Assembly: GCF_020379485.1 (NCBI RefSeq)
Contig: NC_063448.1
Span: forward strand, 43,409,218 to 43,473,217
Direction: 5' to 3'
Source of the DNA: Brassica napus
Lineage: Eukaryota > Streptophyta > Magnoliopsida > Brassicales > Brassicaceae
DNA length: 64,000 nucleotides
Shown: one piece after another, positions 23,506 to 34,625 of the stretch
Position numbering within the stretch: the stretch's first letter is position 1
Layout: each line of letters starts with the position of its first letter
Notes under the pieces: model-generated
Databases searched by the model: none
What the model was told of the DNA's origin: nothing
Seen by the model: the letters and a program-made list of their open reading frames with translations, nothing else
Position numbers and translations under genes: made by a program

Positions 23506-24364
23506 TTTTTGGTTTAAATCCATGTTTGATGATGAATTTGGTACAGTTTGGCACATTTATTAAAATTCATGTTTGGTATGATATTCGATTAGTTCGGTTT
23601 TCAAATTTATTTGGTTTTAACCAAATTCCGAACTAACCAAAATTTCAAATAAAAAATAATTGAATTTATTTAGAACTAACCAAATTAATTTAAACAAAAT
23701 ATTACCAAAAACAAATACTCTTTTAAACTCAGTTATCAGAAACCACACTACCCCAACCAAATTAACTGGATGAACCGAACCCTCATGGCTATTAGGGAAT
23801 GAATTTATCACTTCAATTTTGTTTGGTTAGAGTAAACCGAGAATTTGAACCGAATTGGACCGAGTAAGGAGTGGATTGGGTGGAGGTTTAAGATAAACGA
23901 GGGAAGCTGTTCTCTTCCTTCCAAGCATAAAATCAAGGATTCCTCTCTAAAGTGTTAAAGGAAAGGAACACAGTCCAGTCCTGAAGCGAGTTTTGTCCGT
24001 AAGCAATCTCATACCTTAAACCCTTCTTTTTTCTTTTCTTGTACACTAGACGATTTGGAAAATTTCGATCATGGTTTTGTTTATCGGCTGTAAATTGGAA
24101 GTCGAGAGGTGTGACCTTTATCTATATGAAAAGATGCATAGCAGGTGTTCGACAAAATGACTAGCTCGAATTGCTTTACTTCCTTTACAATAGTTTCCTT
24201 CTAATACTTCTTGTGAATCTTCCTGTCTTAACACTGCAACATCATATGTTTCTTGCAGGTGTTGTGAAAGGCTGGTACTTGATTCTTCTCTACTTGTGTC
24301 CTCCATCCTGTCTTAGTATGATAACTTGACAAACCTACATACAAGTGCCTCCTGTGCGGTAAAA

Positions 24365-25418
24365 ATGTCTCTGCTTTGCTCTTCATCTCGTGTAGCTCCC
24401 CCCTTGCCACAGACCAAACAGTCAAGTCCACGTTTTCTGAAACTCAAAACACGTACCTTAACTCTATGCTCTTCCATCAGCTACACTAATGTCAGGAAGC
24501 ACATCAGTTACATGTTCGCAGAATCACATAATTTTGGTAGGCTAACAAAGAGTCAGATACTAGTTAGTCCGGAGTCTTTTACAGAGAACAGCACGATAGA
24601 TATGGATTGGGAAGATCAAGAGGACGTGGAGGATACCGGTTCACCATGGGAAGGTTCGGTTATGTACCGGAGAAATGCTTCAGTCACACACGTTGAATAC
24701 TGCACCACCTTAGAGAGGCTTGGGTTGGGGAAGCTGTCCACTGAGGTCTCGAAGAAGAGGGCTTCTTCGATGGGACTTAGAGTGACAAAAGATGTCAAGG
24801 ATTTTCCGGACGGGACACCCGTTCAAGTTTCGGTTGATGTCATAAGGAAGAAGAAGAAGCTGAGACTCGATGGGATTGTCAGGACCGTTATCACACTTGG
24901 CTGCAACAGGTAGCTTTCTTATGAGTCTTTACTAGTCTTGTCACTGCATCAACTTTGTTGTTTACTTGTTTTTTCCTTATGTGTGTTGAAGATGCGGTGA
25001 GGAAGCAGGTGAGAGCATCTTCTCCAACTTCTCGTTGTTACTAACCGAAGAGCCAGTTGAAGAACCGGATGTCATTGATCTAGGATTCACATTCGGTAAT
25101 GACAAAGCCAATTCCTTTTCTTTGGACGACGGAGAAGAAGATGAGGATGAGGATGATGAGATAGATTGGGAGGATAAGCTCCATTTTCCACCTGAGGTGA
25201 AAGAAGTAGATATCTCAAAGCATATAAGAGACTTGGTGCATTTAGAGATCACCATGAACGCTATATGTGATCCTGCGTGTAAAGGAATGTGCTTGAAGTG
25301 TGGTGCGAATCTGAATAAGAGGAAGTGTGATTGTGGCAGTGAAGAGAAGGATAAAGGATATGGACCTCTTGGGAACCTGAGAAAGCAAATGCAACAGAAA
25401 GAGGGTCTTAGAAACTAA
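24365..25418 (+). CDS. DUF177 (YceD family) protein, chloroplast rRNA accumulation
   Basis: Two exons, 24365-24909 and 24992-25418, give 323 residues. The start MSLLCSSSRVAPPLPQTKQS is preferred over an ATG 13 codons upstream because a Ser-rich plastid transit peptide then begins at once. The mature part has VQVSVDVIRKKKKLRLDG, LGCNRCGEEAG spanning the splice site, an acidic loop (residues ~240-252), and a Cys-rich C-terminus with CDPACKGMCLKCGANL and KCDC, a likely metal site. Bacterial YceD sits next to rpmF; Arabidopsis DUF177 is reported to be needed for 23S rRNA accumulation in chloroplasts. No defects are seen. Fragments of its 3' exon and 3'UTR recur at 33.8 and 48.0 kb. I recall At3g19800/At3g19810 as the Arabidopsis homologues. 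Confidence 0.88.
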
Positions 25419-26250
25419 ACACCCAACAACTACTTTTTTTTGGATTTGTATCTTTTCTTTCTCGGTTTACTGTTATAAAACCTCAAACCCAAATGTACCG
25501 AAAATTTCATTAGAGAATCTGAAGTGGCTAAAGCTTTAGCTCAAGCTCATCATTCAGCGTATGAATATTATACAACACCAAGAACAAATGAAATTAATTG
25601 CAGATTTCCAGAACTATAGTGCTAGATTGGTCTTTGTTGAGTTTGTAAGCATTGATCTCATTCCCTTTTTGGCTGATTATGTTTTTGCTTAGATAAGCAA
25701 CTTACTGGTCATGTCAGCCTCTCTAAGGAACACACGAGGCACTAGTGCAGTTTGTAGTATTCATCGCTTAACTCTCTGAGAAGACTCAAACTGTGTCAAA
25801 AGTGACTGCTGGATACTTGTAAAAGCTCTAACTGTTTCAATTCATTAGCATACCCCAAAGCCAGTGGTAAAGCTTTCAACGAATCTGGAATTCACAATTT
25901 CAGTTACTAATTTGCGCATTACATTTACTCGTCCCACGTTTTAATGTCTTTCTGTTATTGTATTTGAACATGAATAGCATCAAAATCTTTTAAGAGACTT
26001 TGGAGAAACAAAAATTGGTAAAACGAGATTCAAAGATGTAACAAGTTTTAGGAACAGAAGCTGAACAACATCTGCAAAAGCAACTCAGAAATTAACAAAA
26101 ACTCTTAGATCCAAATACAACTTGTATTGAAACCAAACTCATTCATTGCCACAGAAACAGAGACCATAAGATCCAATACATAATCATTAGCTTCTTATAA
26201 GTAGAGACAATAAATAAAACACAAAAGATCCTCCCGAGTAGTAATAACAA
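25419..26250. other. DUF177 3' flank and first copy of the shared spacer
   Basis: 25,420-25,570 (CACCCAACAACTAC ... CTCATCATTCAGCG) is repeated at about 48,025-48,190. 25,690-25,830 (TAAGGAACACACGAGGC ... AACTCTCTGAGAAGACTC) belongs to the spacer family found at 27.1, 34.0, 47.7 and 60.2 kb. No gene. Confidence 0.7.
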
Positions 26251-26931
26251 TCATCTGCTATTGTTGAGAATGGAACCCAAAGTACCCAAAACAGCAAAAG
26301 CAAGCAGAGGGCTGACGTCAAGGGTATCAAAGACGGGAGGGATGATGTTCCTGAATAGATTGAGATAAGGATCACAAAGATCCCTGATGGCAGAGAGAGG
26401 CTGACGATCCCAAGGGATGTTGGGGAACCAACTCAGCAAAACTCTAACCATCAGCACACCACTGTAGATATCCAGCCACTTGGACAAACCAGCCGCCACA
26501 ACCGTCAGGGGAGTGTTGAGATAACCCGCAGGGCGGTCGCGGGCCGCCGCGAAGAAGAGCGGACCGGAGACTCGGATAGAAGCTTGAATATGAGGGGATA
26601 GGGTTACGACGGCGGCGGAGAATTTCTGGATAAGGGATTTGGTTACGATTCCGGCGAGAACCGCGAGGGTCGTGATTGATTTGGTTGACTCGGAGAAGGG
26701 AAACGGAGGAGAGGGCTTAGCGGAGGAGAGCGTTGGAGATGCAGAGGCGGAGGCGGAGGCGGCGGCGGCGATGGTTTTAGGGTTTTTGAGGGAGAGGTTG
26801 AAGGAGGGTTTATAGGGAAAGGAGGGACGGAGAGGAGGATGATTGCGAGGGTGGTGGTGGATTGGAGGGAACCTATGAACTGAAGAAGAGCCAAGGGAAA
26901 GGATGTTGGTGGTGGTCGAAGACGCCGCCAT
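26251..26931 (-). CDS. YLMG1: YGGT-family plastid protein (YLMG1 type)
   Basis: Single-exon ORF of 226 residues. Residues 1-60 are Ser/Pro/Ala-rich with few acids, a plastid transit peptide. A hydrophobic segment lies near 66-86 (TLAVLAGIVTKSLIQ). The YGGT domain follows from about 150: LDIYSGVLMVRVLLSWFPNI, then RDLCDPYLNLFRNIIPP, then a last membrane helix (LLAFAVLGTLGSIL). In plants YLMG proteins sit in thylakoid membranes and affect nucleoid distribution; the related CCB3 acts in cytochrome b6 haem attachment. The longer loops and N-terminus fit YLMG1 better than CCB3. It lies tail to tail with the DUF177 gene, about 0.8 kb apart. Confidence 0.88.
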   Translation of the reverse strand: MAASSTTTNILSLGSSSVHRFPPIHHHPRNHPPLRPSFPYKPSFNLSLKNPKTIAAAASASASASPTLSSAKPSPPFPFSESTKSITTLAVLAGIVTKSLIQKFSAAVVTLSPHIQASIRVSGPLFFAAARDRPAGYLNTPLTVVAAGLSKWLDIYSGVLMVRVLLSWFPNIPWDRQPLSAIRDLCDPYLNLFRNIIPPVFDTLDVSPLLAFAVLGTLGSILNNSR

Positions 26932-27049
26932 TTTTGTTTGATGCTCGGAGAAACAAAACTTGCGGTTCGTATAATAAAACGAATCAATTGGAAAAATAGT
27001 TTTCTATCATTACAAATCCTTTTGATTTATTAAATTGACCAAAATACCC

Positions 27050-27620
27050 TCACAACACTGGGAGAACACACAAGGACTGATTATGTTGGCTTAGATATGC
27101 TTGTTACTCATCATGTTACCCTCTCCAAGGATGACACACAATGCACTAGTACACTTGTAGTTTACATCTCTTAACTCTCTGACAAGACTCAGCTGTGACT
27201 GCTCAATGCCTTGTGTGTTGAACTTACAATACGCCTGCCTTTTACTTAATATGCTTATTATTATACTGTGCGGTGAGCTTATACTCTTGTTGGTATCAAC
27301 TAAAAGAAAGTTACATGAGCTTAGTGGAATGACAAGGCAGAAGCATCTACTGTTTTCATCTTATGCTAGTATTGCTTCAAGTCTTTAAAGCGTTGTATAT
27401 ACACTCATGATTGATTTTTTTATGTAATCCATTTTCCTTGCGCTGTGTGTTGTTTCATAGTTACATGCTTATTAGATGATGGTTTGTGTTTTACTTGTTA
27501 ACAATCTTCTCTTTTATCATGGAGTGATGAACAGACTTGATATACTTACTCTCGATAATGTTCTCAAGTTGGCACCACTACATTATAGCAAGTGACATAT
27601 ATATATTAGAAACATGCTTA
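27050..27620 (+). repeat. Shared spacer copy downstream of the array modules
   Basis: The order TTACTCATCATGTTA..CTC, ACTCTCTGACAAGACTC, GGTATCAACTAAAAG, CAGAAGCATCTACTGTTTTC, ACATGCTTATTAGATGATG and AGCAAGTGACATATA is the same as at 33,960-34,330, 51,230-51,610 and 53,930-54,300. No ORF is conserved, so I treat it as duplicated spacer. Confidence 0.75.
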
Positions 27621-27893
27621 GAGCAGCCGCATTAATGAACCCCCGGTTGGGGTTCATAATTTGAATTTTTTATTATTTTTTTTTTCATTTTTCGTTTGAT
27701 TTTTTAAAAAAAAAAAAAAAAAAAATTGACCAATAGCGGACCGCCACGTGGCGTAGGGCCTGCTGAACAGTAACGACCCGGGTTCATGCAGAAGAAGCGC
27801 GGCGAGACAGAGTCGTGACTGTAGCATAATATAATAAAAAAAAATTTCGGGAAACGTGTGAACCCCCCTAATAAACTTCCAATGCTGGTGCCC
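27621..27893. mobile_element. Tourist MITE with a known empty site
   Basis: The left end GAGCAGCCGCATTAATGAAC and the right end, inward, GGGCACCAGCATTGGAAG are imperfect inverted repeats. TTA flanks both ends (27618-27620, 27894-27896). The sister spacer at 54,293-54,310 reads ACATGCTTAGCTAATAGAG without an insert, giving the pre-insertion site with one TTA. Confidence 0.85.
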
Positions 27894-27899
27894 TTAGCT

Positions 27900-28140
27900 A
27901 TTAGAGATGAGTAACAAAGCAGCAGCAAGTCCATGACTTTATAACTCTTTGAATGATTTCATTTTGATTATAGAAGTTGGCCTGAAGCCAGATATATATA
28001 ACAAGAACAAAAGCTACATTCCCAATATGGATGTTTCTGAGGAGGAGGAGGAGGAGGAGGTTAGTGATTATGCAAGTGACTCGGAAGGATCAAGCCAAGG
28101 AGAAAACGTTTCAAATTTTATGTTGTCTTAAATGCTTGAT
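27900..28140 (+). pseudogene. Unidentified acidic exon remnant in the spacer
   Basis: Reads NMDVSEEEEEEEVSDYASDS then EGSSQGENVS before a stop. Related pieces are at 51,665-51,750 (SDCASGRIKPR in another frame) and 47,930-47,980. It looks like a C-terminal exon carried along by the duplications. I do not recognise the family. Confidence 0.35.
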
Positions 28141-28314
28141 GATTGTGAAAACACTATTTGATTCATTTGGTTTATGTAAAAGGAAGAGATACTAAACTCA
28201 TATGAAAAATTCAACATATAATAGAGTAGCAAAACGAACATTTATATTTATATAAAATATCATGAAGACTTGGATAGATTAAACCTAGTGAGACTGGTGC
28301 TTTCCTTGAGCCTA

Positions 28315-29424
28315 CTACCCCAAAGAACCAGTTGGATCTGAAGCGGGGACCAGAGTCGGAACATAGCTGAGGAGAAGTGAGCATCTAGATCCTGCATCAT
28401 GCTTGTCCACCTGTATGCATTTATCCTCTCCCACAATGTGTAAGAATCTGCCAGAGTCCAAAGATTTGCCGGGACACACTATTACTTTATTCTCCTCGTC
28501 GACCAAAAAATTCATCCCAGTTAGAACATCCATTGGTTGTTATAGACTCGTTTCACTGTTAGGAACTTGCTCCATGACATGGCTCCAGCACCATCAATCT
28601 TGGTTGCCATCCATATATCTACATCGTCGGCAACCGAAGCTAGCATACAAAGTTTGTGCTCTTCTCTAGTCACAGACAAAGCAAAAACATTGCAAGAAAG
28701 AACATCAACGGGAGGAGACATACTTGTAAATCTCTCTGTTGAAAAATCGAATTTTAGTATGATATCCATCCACACACGTGCCGCGACGCCCTAACCCTAG
28801 AATGGACCAGTCTCTAGCCTCATTAACAACCCTCCATGAGTTAGAGGTAAAGTCATAGATCTCATATAGGCGTGGCTTCGTAAACTCAAAGGCAGGTCCC
28901 GGACCATGTAGAAGAGCAATCCTCAAGATTTTGAACTTGTTGCATGAGGATTTACCGAGAGCAAAGATATCAGATCTCTCGTAGTAACTTCTTGGTTTGA
29001 TCCAAGTGGTTTCATCTAAGCATGGGTTCCAAACCACTAGTCTATCGTCTTCGGTGATGCATAACAACAAGCCATCGCAGTGATAACCTCACGAATACTG
29101 ACTTCTTTGGAAGAATTTGAAAGAGGATATTTGAGGCTAAACTGACTTGTTATGTTTACAACGTTGTCTTGAGCTCCAAGTAAATTAATGCTCACTAGAT
29201 AAACCCTAGAATCAATCGACGACTTCTTGAATCTCAAATAATTGATCAGAGCTTTCCATCTTTTGGATACTGATCGGAATCTTGCTAGTGATGCCAGTGG
29301 AACCTTTGAGAGTATGTCCACTAGCAAATCCTCCGGAAGATACTCTTCTGATCCGATTCGAAACGCGTTTCACTCCACAGCTTCTTCATCGTCGGATTCG
29401 TCAACAAGAGTAGGAACTCCATGA
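28315..29424 (-). pseudogene. F-box/FBA pseudogene, array copy 1
   Basis: Pieces in three frames: the F-box part ([20 protein letters not shown], near 29,320-29,260), the core ([20 protein letters not shown]), and the C-terminal part (GMNFLVDEENKVIVCPGKS). The frame shifts after IREV (about 29,085). Another break comes at about 28,770, where a 47-nt segment is missing between two TGGATGG repeats that are both present in the copy at 52 kb. The short upstream frame MEFLLLLTNPTMKK is out of frame with the F-box. Confidence 0.85.
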
Positions 29425-29735
29425 AACAACGCAACAAACATTGATTATCGGATGTGATCAAGCCAAAACCCACAAAAATCTCCTCTCGGTTTCAACGATC
29501 GATGATTTCGATTTTAGAGGTCGTTCTTTGTTTTTTTTTTAAGGTAATAGGGTTGTGATTGATGGTTTAGTGATTTATTTCGGTTTAATTGTGTAAGTTA
29601 CCGGTTATAGGACGATTTTCTTAGTTTTCTTTTATTGTATGTAAAATCTTTATTTAAATAGCTGTGGACCGAATTATGAATTCATAAGCCCATTCGATTT
29701 TGGGTAAATGAGTAAAATATTATAACTGTAATTTT

Positions 29736-29910
29736 GGTGGGATGAGCCGGGCCCATGCTACAGTGCAACGCATGAGCGACTCTTGAAAGCCCAGATAGCA
29801 AGCTATCTTAACGGACATCATCCCTTAAAAATAGAGTTAACACCGTGTGACCCGATGAGCCACATATCAGATACTACACTTGATCTTAGCCAAAAGGCCG
29901 AGAAAGGTAT
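29736..29910 (-). ncRNA. U2: U2 snRNA gene copy with a 21-nt deletion (probable pseudogene)
   Basis: The minus strand starts ATACCTTTCTCGGCCTTTTG at 29910 and keeps GTGTAGTA (branch-site pairing) and the Sm-like ATTTTTAA. Compared with the copy at 53.5 kb it jumps from GTAGTATCTG straight to ATATGTGG. The missing 21 nt lie between two ATCTG repeats and include most of stem-loop IIa. The 3' stems are present. The plant upstream element GTCCCACATCGCTAACAA stands at 29,988-29,971. Confidence 0.85.
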
Positions 29911-30002
29911 GAATTGTTCAGATTCATGGCCTCTTCTTTTATGCTACTCCTCGTGCCGTACACTCTCGTATTGTTAGCGATGTGGGACTTTAAAGAGAGT
30001 AA

Positions 30003-32091
30003 CTAGATTCTGATCCGCCCTTTTATTTTTAGAAATTTAATTTACATATTTGTGTTTTTTTTTGTAATCATATTTTTTTTTGTTTTTCTTTAAAATCATA
30101 TTTTTATAAATCTTAATCAAAATCTATTTTATAAAATAATAGAAATTTAAAAGTTGATCCGATATACGCTCAGATCTTTGTAATCATATATGCTCGTATG
30201 CCCGTTTCTTTGTAATCATATTTGTCTATTCTAGATTTTGATATAAATCAAATTTATTTGATATAAATTTGTATTTTTGATTATTATTTACATTTAAATG
30301 TTACAAAAAGAATTATAATTGTGCAGATTATAATATGTTTAACTTTTTTAATAGAATATATATTGATGATGAAATATGTAATCAAGTTTTAATAAAATCA
30401 TGACATTTTTGCATTTTTAGCATTTTGAATTATTAATGATATTCATACTTGAAAACCTATGTGGCATCTACCCGTAAATCTAGACCCGGATCCGATTAAA
30501 TATGACCTATATACCCAAAAATATTGATTTATTGTATTGATCTAAATTTTTCTAAATTTAATTTACAATATAGTTTTAATATATTTTCATGATATTTTCA
30601 TATTTGATCATAATCCACGTTAAAAATGGTAAATTGAGTGATATGCGTATAATTTAGTTCAAATTTTGGATTAAATTTTAAAATTTATCTTTAAAAACTC
30701 CATAAAATCCGGTTAAAACAAAAAAAAAATTCACTCACCCGTGATCTGGTAATGGTTGATCCAAAAAAAGCTAGATAAATCTAATGGTCATCTATATGAA
30801 AATATTATAAAGTTGGTAATTTGAGTAATGTAGTATGCCTTAGGCGGATTTGAACGCTACAACAAATTTATAGATTTGAAATGTTATACTTACGTACAGG
30901 GCCGGCCCTGAGAGTTTGGAGGCCCAAGACCATTCAGTAAAGGTTTCAAAAATTTGGGGGCCTAAAAAAATTTTTTTTACAAATTAGGAGCCTATTTACA
31001 TATAAAAAAAATTCAAAATTTTTGGGGGCCCAAGGCTAATGTTTCATTGGGCTTAGCCCAGGGCCGGCCCTGCTTACGTAGACATGTATAGATTTGAAAT
31101 AAATAGTAACAATATCAATTAGGTATGGACCATGGCCCGTATTTTTAGCTAACATATAAAATAATATATTTGTATTTCTGGTCATGAGAAAATAATTTGT
31201 GGGTTAAATAATTTAGTTACTACAATAAAGGAAAAGTAGTAGAAGGGAGTAGGTCCCGCCGGTTACAGGGAAAATGATCAACTCATCTGGAAAAGTACAT
31301 AACCGTCATACCTTTTTTATATGTGGTGGTTATCATATAAAATTTTTTTTATGTATTGTTGAAATAATAGTTGATCCGCACAACCGTACCAGTGATTATT
31401 TTATTTTTACACACATAATTAGTTGTTTTACATGATTAATTGTAATATTTACCATATTACTAATTGTTTAATATAACATTTTAATACACAACAATTTTAT
31501 AGTTCACATGCAATAATTTAATTTTTTTTTTTTTAATTTTTCATATTTTAAATCATGTGATACAAAATTCTAAATTGAAAAATTTTACTGGTGAAAGATC
31601 AAAAAAAATATTGAAAATATTATATTAAATTAATATCGCAGATTAATACAAAAATGTACATGTGTTTAGTTATAATTAGAAAATTAGTTAGATATTTTAA
31701 AATTTCGTTTTAGTTAAAATAAATATAAATTTAATTTTAAAATAAACACGACATTAACTAAATATTTAAAAGTTTTGTTTAAATGAAAATCGAATATACA
31801 TTTATGTTAAACAAACACGAAATTACTTAAATATTTAAAAGGTTTATTTTAATAAAAAATGTTATATATATTTATATTTATATTGTAAATAAAAAGATAT
31901 AAAAATATTTTATTCAGATATAATTTTAGAGTAAATATAGGAATATCTATTTGATTTGTTTGTCTTAGAATAATTCAAATAATTTAAATATTTATACAAA
32001 AATTAATTTTAACAACTTTCTAAGGAGTGATTCAAATTAAAAAATCACACATGAATTAAATCATGACTTCTCTTTTAATATTTATAATAGA
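30003..32091 (-). mobile_element. Helitron in the U2-module promoter side (inner element)
   Basis: On the minus strand it starts TCTATTATAAATATTAAAAG at 32091 after an A and ends GGGCGGATCAGAATCTAG at 30003 before a T. The start is the usual TCTAT..TTAAAAGAGAAG of Brassica Helitrons; the terminal hairpin is degraded. No helicase. It contains a hAT MITE. In the sister module at 53.6 kb the flanking sequences are contiguous (GAGTAATACAAGAC). Confidence 0.6.
30897..31072. mobile_element. hAT-type MITE, 176 bp
   Basis: Both ends are CAGGGCCGGCCCTG, and the 8-bp sequence CTTACGTA stands directly on each side (30889-30896 and 31073-31080). An 8-bp target duplication with CAGGG termini is diagnostic of hAT elements. 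The interior is short, GC-poor and non-coding. Confidence 0.92.
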
Positions 32092-32112
32092 TACTACTGT
32101 TTTAATAGAATA

Positions 32113-33239
32113 TTAGATCTTGACCCGCGCTACAAAGCGCGGGTATATTGTTTGTTTTGTTTTTTCGGTATATTTTTTATATATAGCTTAAAATGAATAT
32201 CACCCCGTTCCTGGTTGAACAAAAAAAAAGAATATCACCCGTTCCACATTCATAAAATCAGTTAAATGTAAAAAGTAGTTAAATGAAATAGGTATGTGTT
32301 TTGCTCGTAGGAAGCAACAAATATATCAATATACAATTTAGTTATCAATATTATTTAGTATATGAACTTTAAGATTTTTAAAATAATTTCAATGGGTTAT
32401 TCGAACCAGAACTAAAATTTAAAAATATCTGAATGAGGCTAAAATATTAAACTCCGAAAACCCAAAATCCGAATTAGATCCTAACCAAATCGGAATGAGT
32501 AATCGAACGACCACCCCTAATTTATGTATAAGATATTGTATAAGTTTAGACACATTTATCCAGAACCAAAAAACTAAAACCAAATGTAAACCTAATTCAT
32601 AAATAATCAAGTGAATCATATATCTCTGGAACCAAAAAATTGAATTGAACGGAACCAAACCGCTAACCAAATAGGTATCCAAAATTTTAAAATGGAATTA
32701 TATACCCACAAATATTAATTATACTTAATTTTTAAATAGTTAAATATACTAAAAATACTATTTATTAACAAAATTACCTGAATATTTTTATCCATAAATT
32801 TAAAATTATCTAAATTATTTGATATTTTTATTCAAACCGTTCGATATTTAAAGCTGGTATAATTATTTATTTATTTGTAAACATAGTAATTGATACTATG
32901 AATATAAATGCTATTAATTGTTATTGATAATGTATATACAGAATGGTATCAAGCATGCGAAAATCAAAGCATCTAATAGATGAATTGGTTGCTGTCAATG
33001 ATTGTAGTCGAATACTTTTTCCACTCAAAGTAATGCATCCCGAAATGATAGGAAGTAAAGGGAAGAAAAAGTTATTTTTTTTCATTTTTTTTTCATCGGG
33101 AGGTTATATAATACCAAGGGAAGAGGAGGTTATAATATATATATACATGTCATGGCAGTTAAATTTTTAAGAAAGTGGGTTATAAATAATTGGATCAAAC
33201 AAATATCAATTGGTCATACAGGAGTTTTAATAGAATAGA
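32113..33239 (-). mobile_element. Helitron adjoining the previous one
   Basis: Minus strand: it starts TCTATTCTATTAAAACTCC at 33239 after an A and ends with hairpin ACCCGCGCT-TTGT-AGCGCGGGT (32144-32123), then CTAA at 32116-32113 before a T. About 20 bp of another Helitron start lie between this end and the element at 32,091, so the two are stacked. A single 3.24-kb element with internal end copies is the alternative. Confidence 0.65.
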
Positions 33240-33650
33240 TGTACAAGCAGAAAAGAAAACACTCTCTCGTATTCAGCGGGTTTTGAATAAAGCTTAACCG
33301 ACAATAGTCCTAAACCTGAAGTCGAGCAAGTCTTTGGTTCTTGCCTTTAGGTAGTTCGATGTTCAGCTAGAGTGTGAGAAGAAGAAGCCAACTTTCTCTG
33401 ATTTTCCATTCTCGTGGTCAGTTTTATCTCGTTCGATTTCGTCGTTATCTTATTCGAAAGTCTGAATCTTCTTGGCGTCCGTGAAGCATTTTTTTTTGCC
33501 TGGAAAGTGACTTGAATCGGCCAAGGAAGAAGAGGGGATTGTTCAGTCGTTGTCTTGCCATGGTACCACTAGGTTTAGCTTGATGATGGGTTTGGTTTCT
33601 ATTAGCACAGTCATCTTTATTCGATCATTGATCTTGTTTGCTCCGTGTGA
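33240..33650 (+). repeat. U2-distal leader copy of the array module
   Basis: AAAGCTTAACCGACAATAGTC ... GTGTGAGAAGAAGAAGCC matches 53,650-53,750, and TACTAGGTTTAGCTTGATG-type sequence matches 47,380-47,420. By position it is the 5'UTR and leader intron of the divergent ubiquitin-like gene. Confidence 0.6.
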
Positions 33651-33914
33651 AGCGCATGAAAGGCACTTACTTTATCCAATGCGATCCCACAGAGACTGTT
33701 TTGGATGTTAAAGCAAAAACGGTTTACCCAACCAGTTAGCAATCAGCGTCTCATCTTAATGTCGACATTGCACAGCACATGGACTTGGTGCATTTAGAGA
33801 TCACCATGACTGCGGTATGTGATCCTGCGTGTAAAGGAATGTGCTTGAAGTGCGGTGCTAATCTGAATAAGTAGAAGTGTGATTGTAGCAGTGAAGAGAA
33901 GGATAAAGGATCTC
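33650..33914 (+). pseudogene. Ubiquitin-like (Elongin-B-like) remnant joined to a DUF177 3' remnant
   Basis: 33,653-33,710 reads VKRMKGTYFIQCDPTETVLD, the start of plant Elongin-B-like ubiquitin-fold proteins. After a shifted, shortened middle, NVDIAQHMD (its C-terminal motif) runs directly into DLVHLEITMTAVCDPACKGM, the DUF177 C-terminus, with a TAG replacing a codon of NKRKCDC. Neither part is functional. A deletion between the two parent genes best explains the join. Confidence 0.65.
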
Positions 33915-33924
33915 ATTCCCTTTC

Positions 33925-34560
33925 ATCTTTGTACTTTTTGGCTGATCATGTTAGCTTAGATATGCTTGTTACTCATCATGTTAGCCTCACTCTAAGGAAC
34001 ACACAATGCACTAGTAGTACATATGTAGTTATTCACCGCTTAACTCTCTGAGAAGACTCGAACTGTGTCAAAATTGACTGTTCAGTGCGTGTGTGGAGAG
34101 CTTATAACAATGCTCTGTGCCTTTCACTTGATTTAATATACTACTCTTGCTAGTATCAACTAAAAGGCAGAAGCATCTACTGTTTTCATCTTATGCTACT
34201 GTTGCTGCATGTCTCTAAAAGCATTGTATTAACTAATGATTGATCTTTATATTGCATTTGAAATTGATTATTTGCGCTTTGTATGGTTTCATACATGCTT
34301 ATCGATGATGATACGCTAATAGAGATAAGTTACGAAGCAGGTCCAGATATTCATGGCTTTTAACCCTTTGAATTATTTCGTTTGATTATAGGAAGGATCA
34401 ACACTTGGAGTACAAAGATTGGGAGGAAGAGAGATGCATGATCCTGTTGTTTTGCTTTTGTATGATTTTACCTACTCTCATTATCCTGACTTACTGTATT
34501 CTTTATGCAAGGAAGATATACTAATTAGCTCAAATGGAAAAAATTCCAACATATAAACGT
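33925..34560 (+). repeat. Shared spacer copy
   Basis: Same block order as 27,050-27,620 and 53,905-54,540: GAACACACAATGCACTAG, CTCTCTGAGAAGACTCGAAC, AACTAAAAGGCAGAAGCATC, GATAAGTTACGAAGCAGGTC, then a short remnant AGGAAGGATCAACACTTGGA. No gene. Confidence 0.7.
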
Positions 34561-34625
34561 AGCAAAAAGTACTTTCATTTTCTACAAAATATCATGAAAT
34601 TGCATAACTAAACCTAGTGTGACAA

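Noticed and set aside
23617..23811. 64-codon minus-strand ORF
   Set aside because: Low-complexity, within degenerate repeat sequence, no family resemblance.
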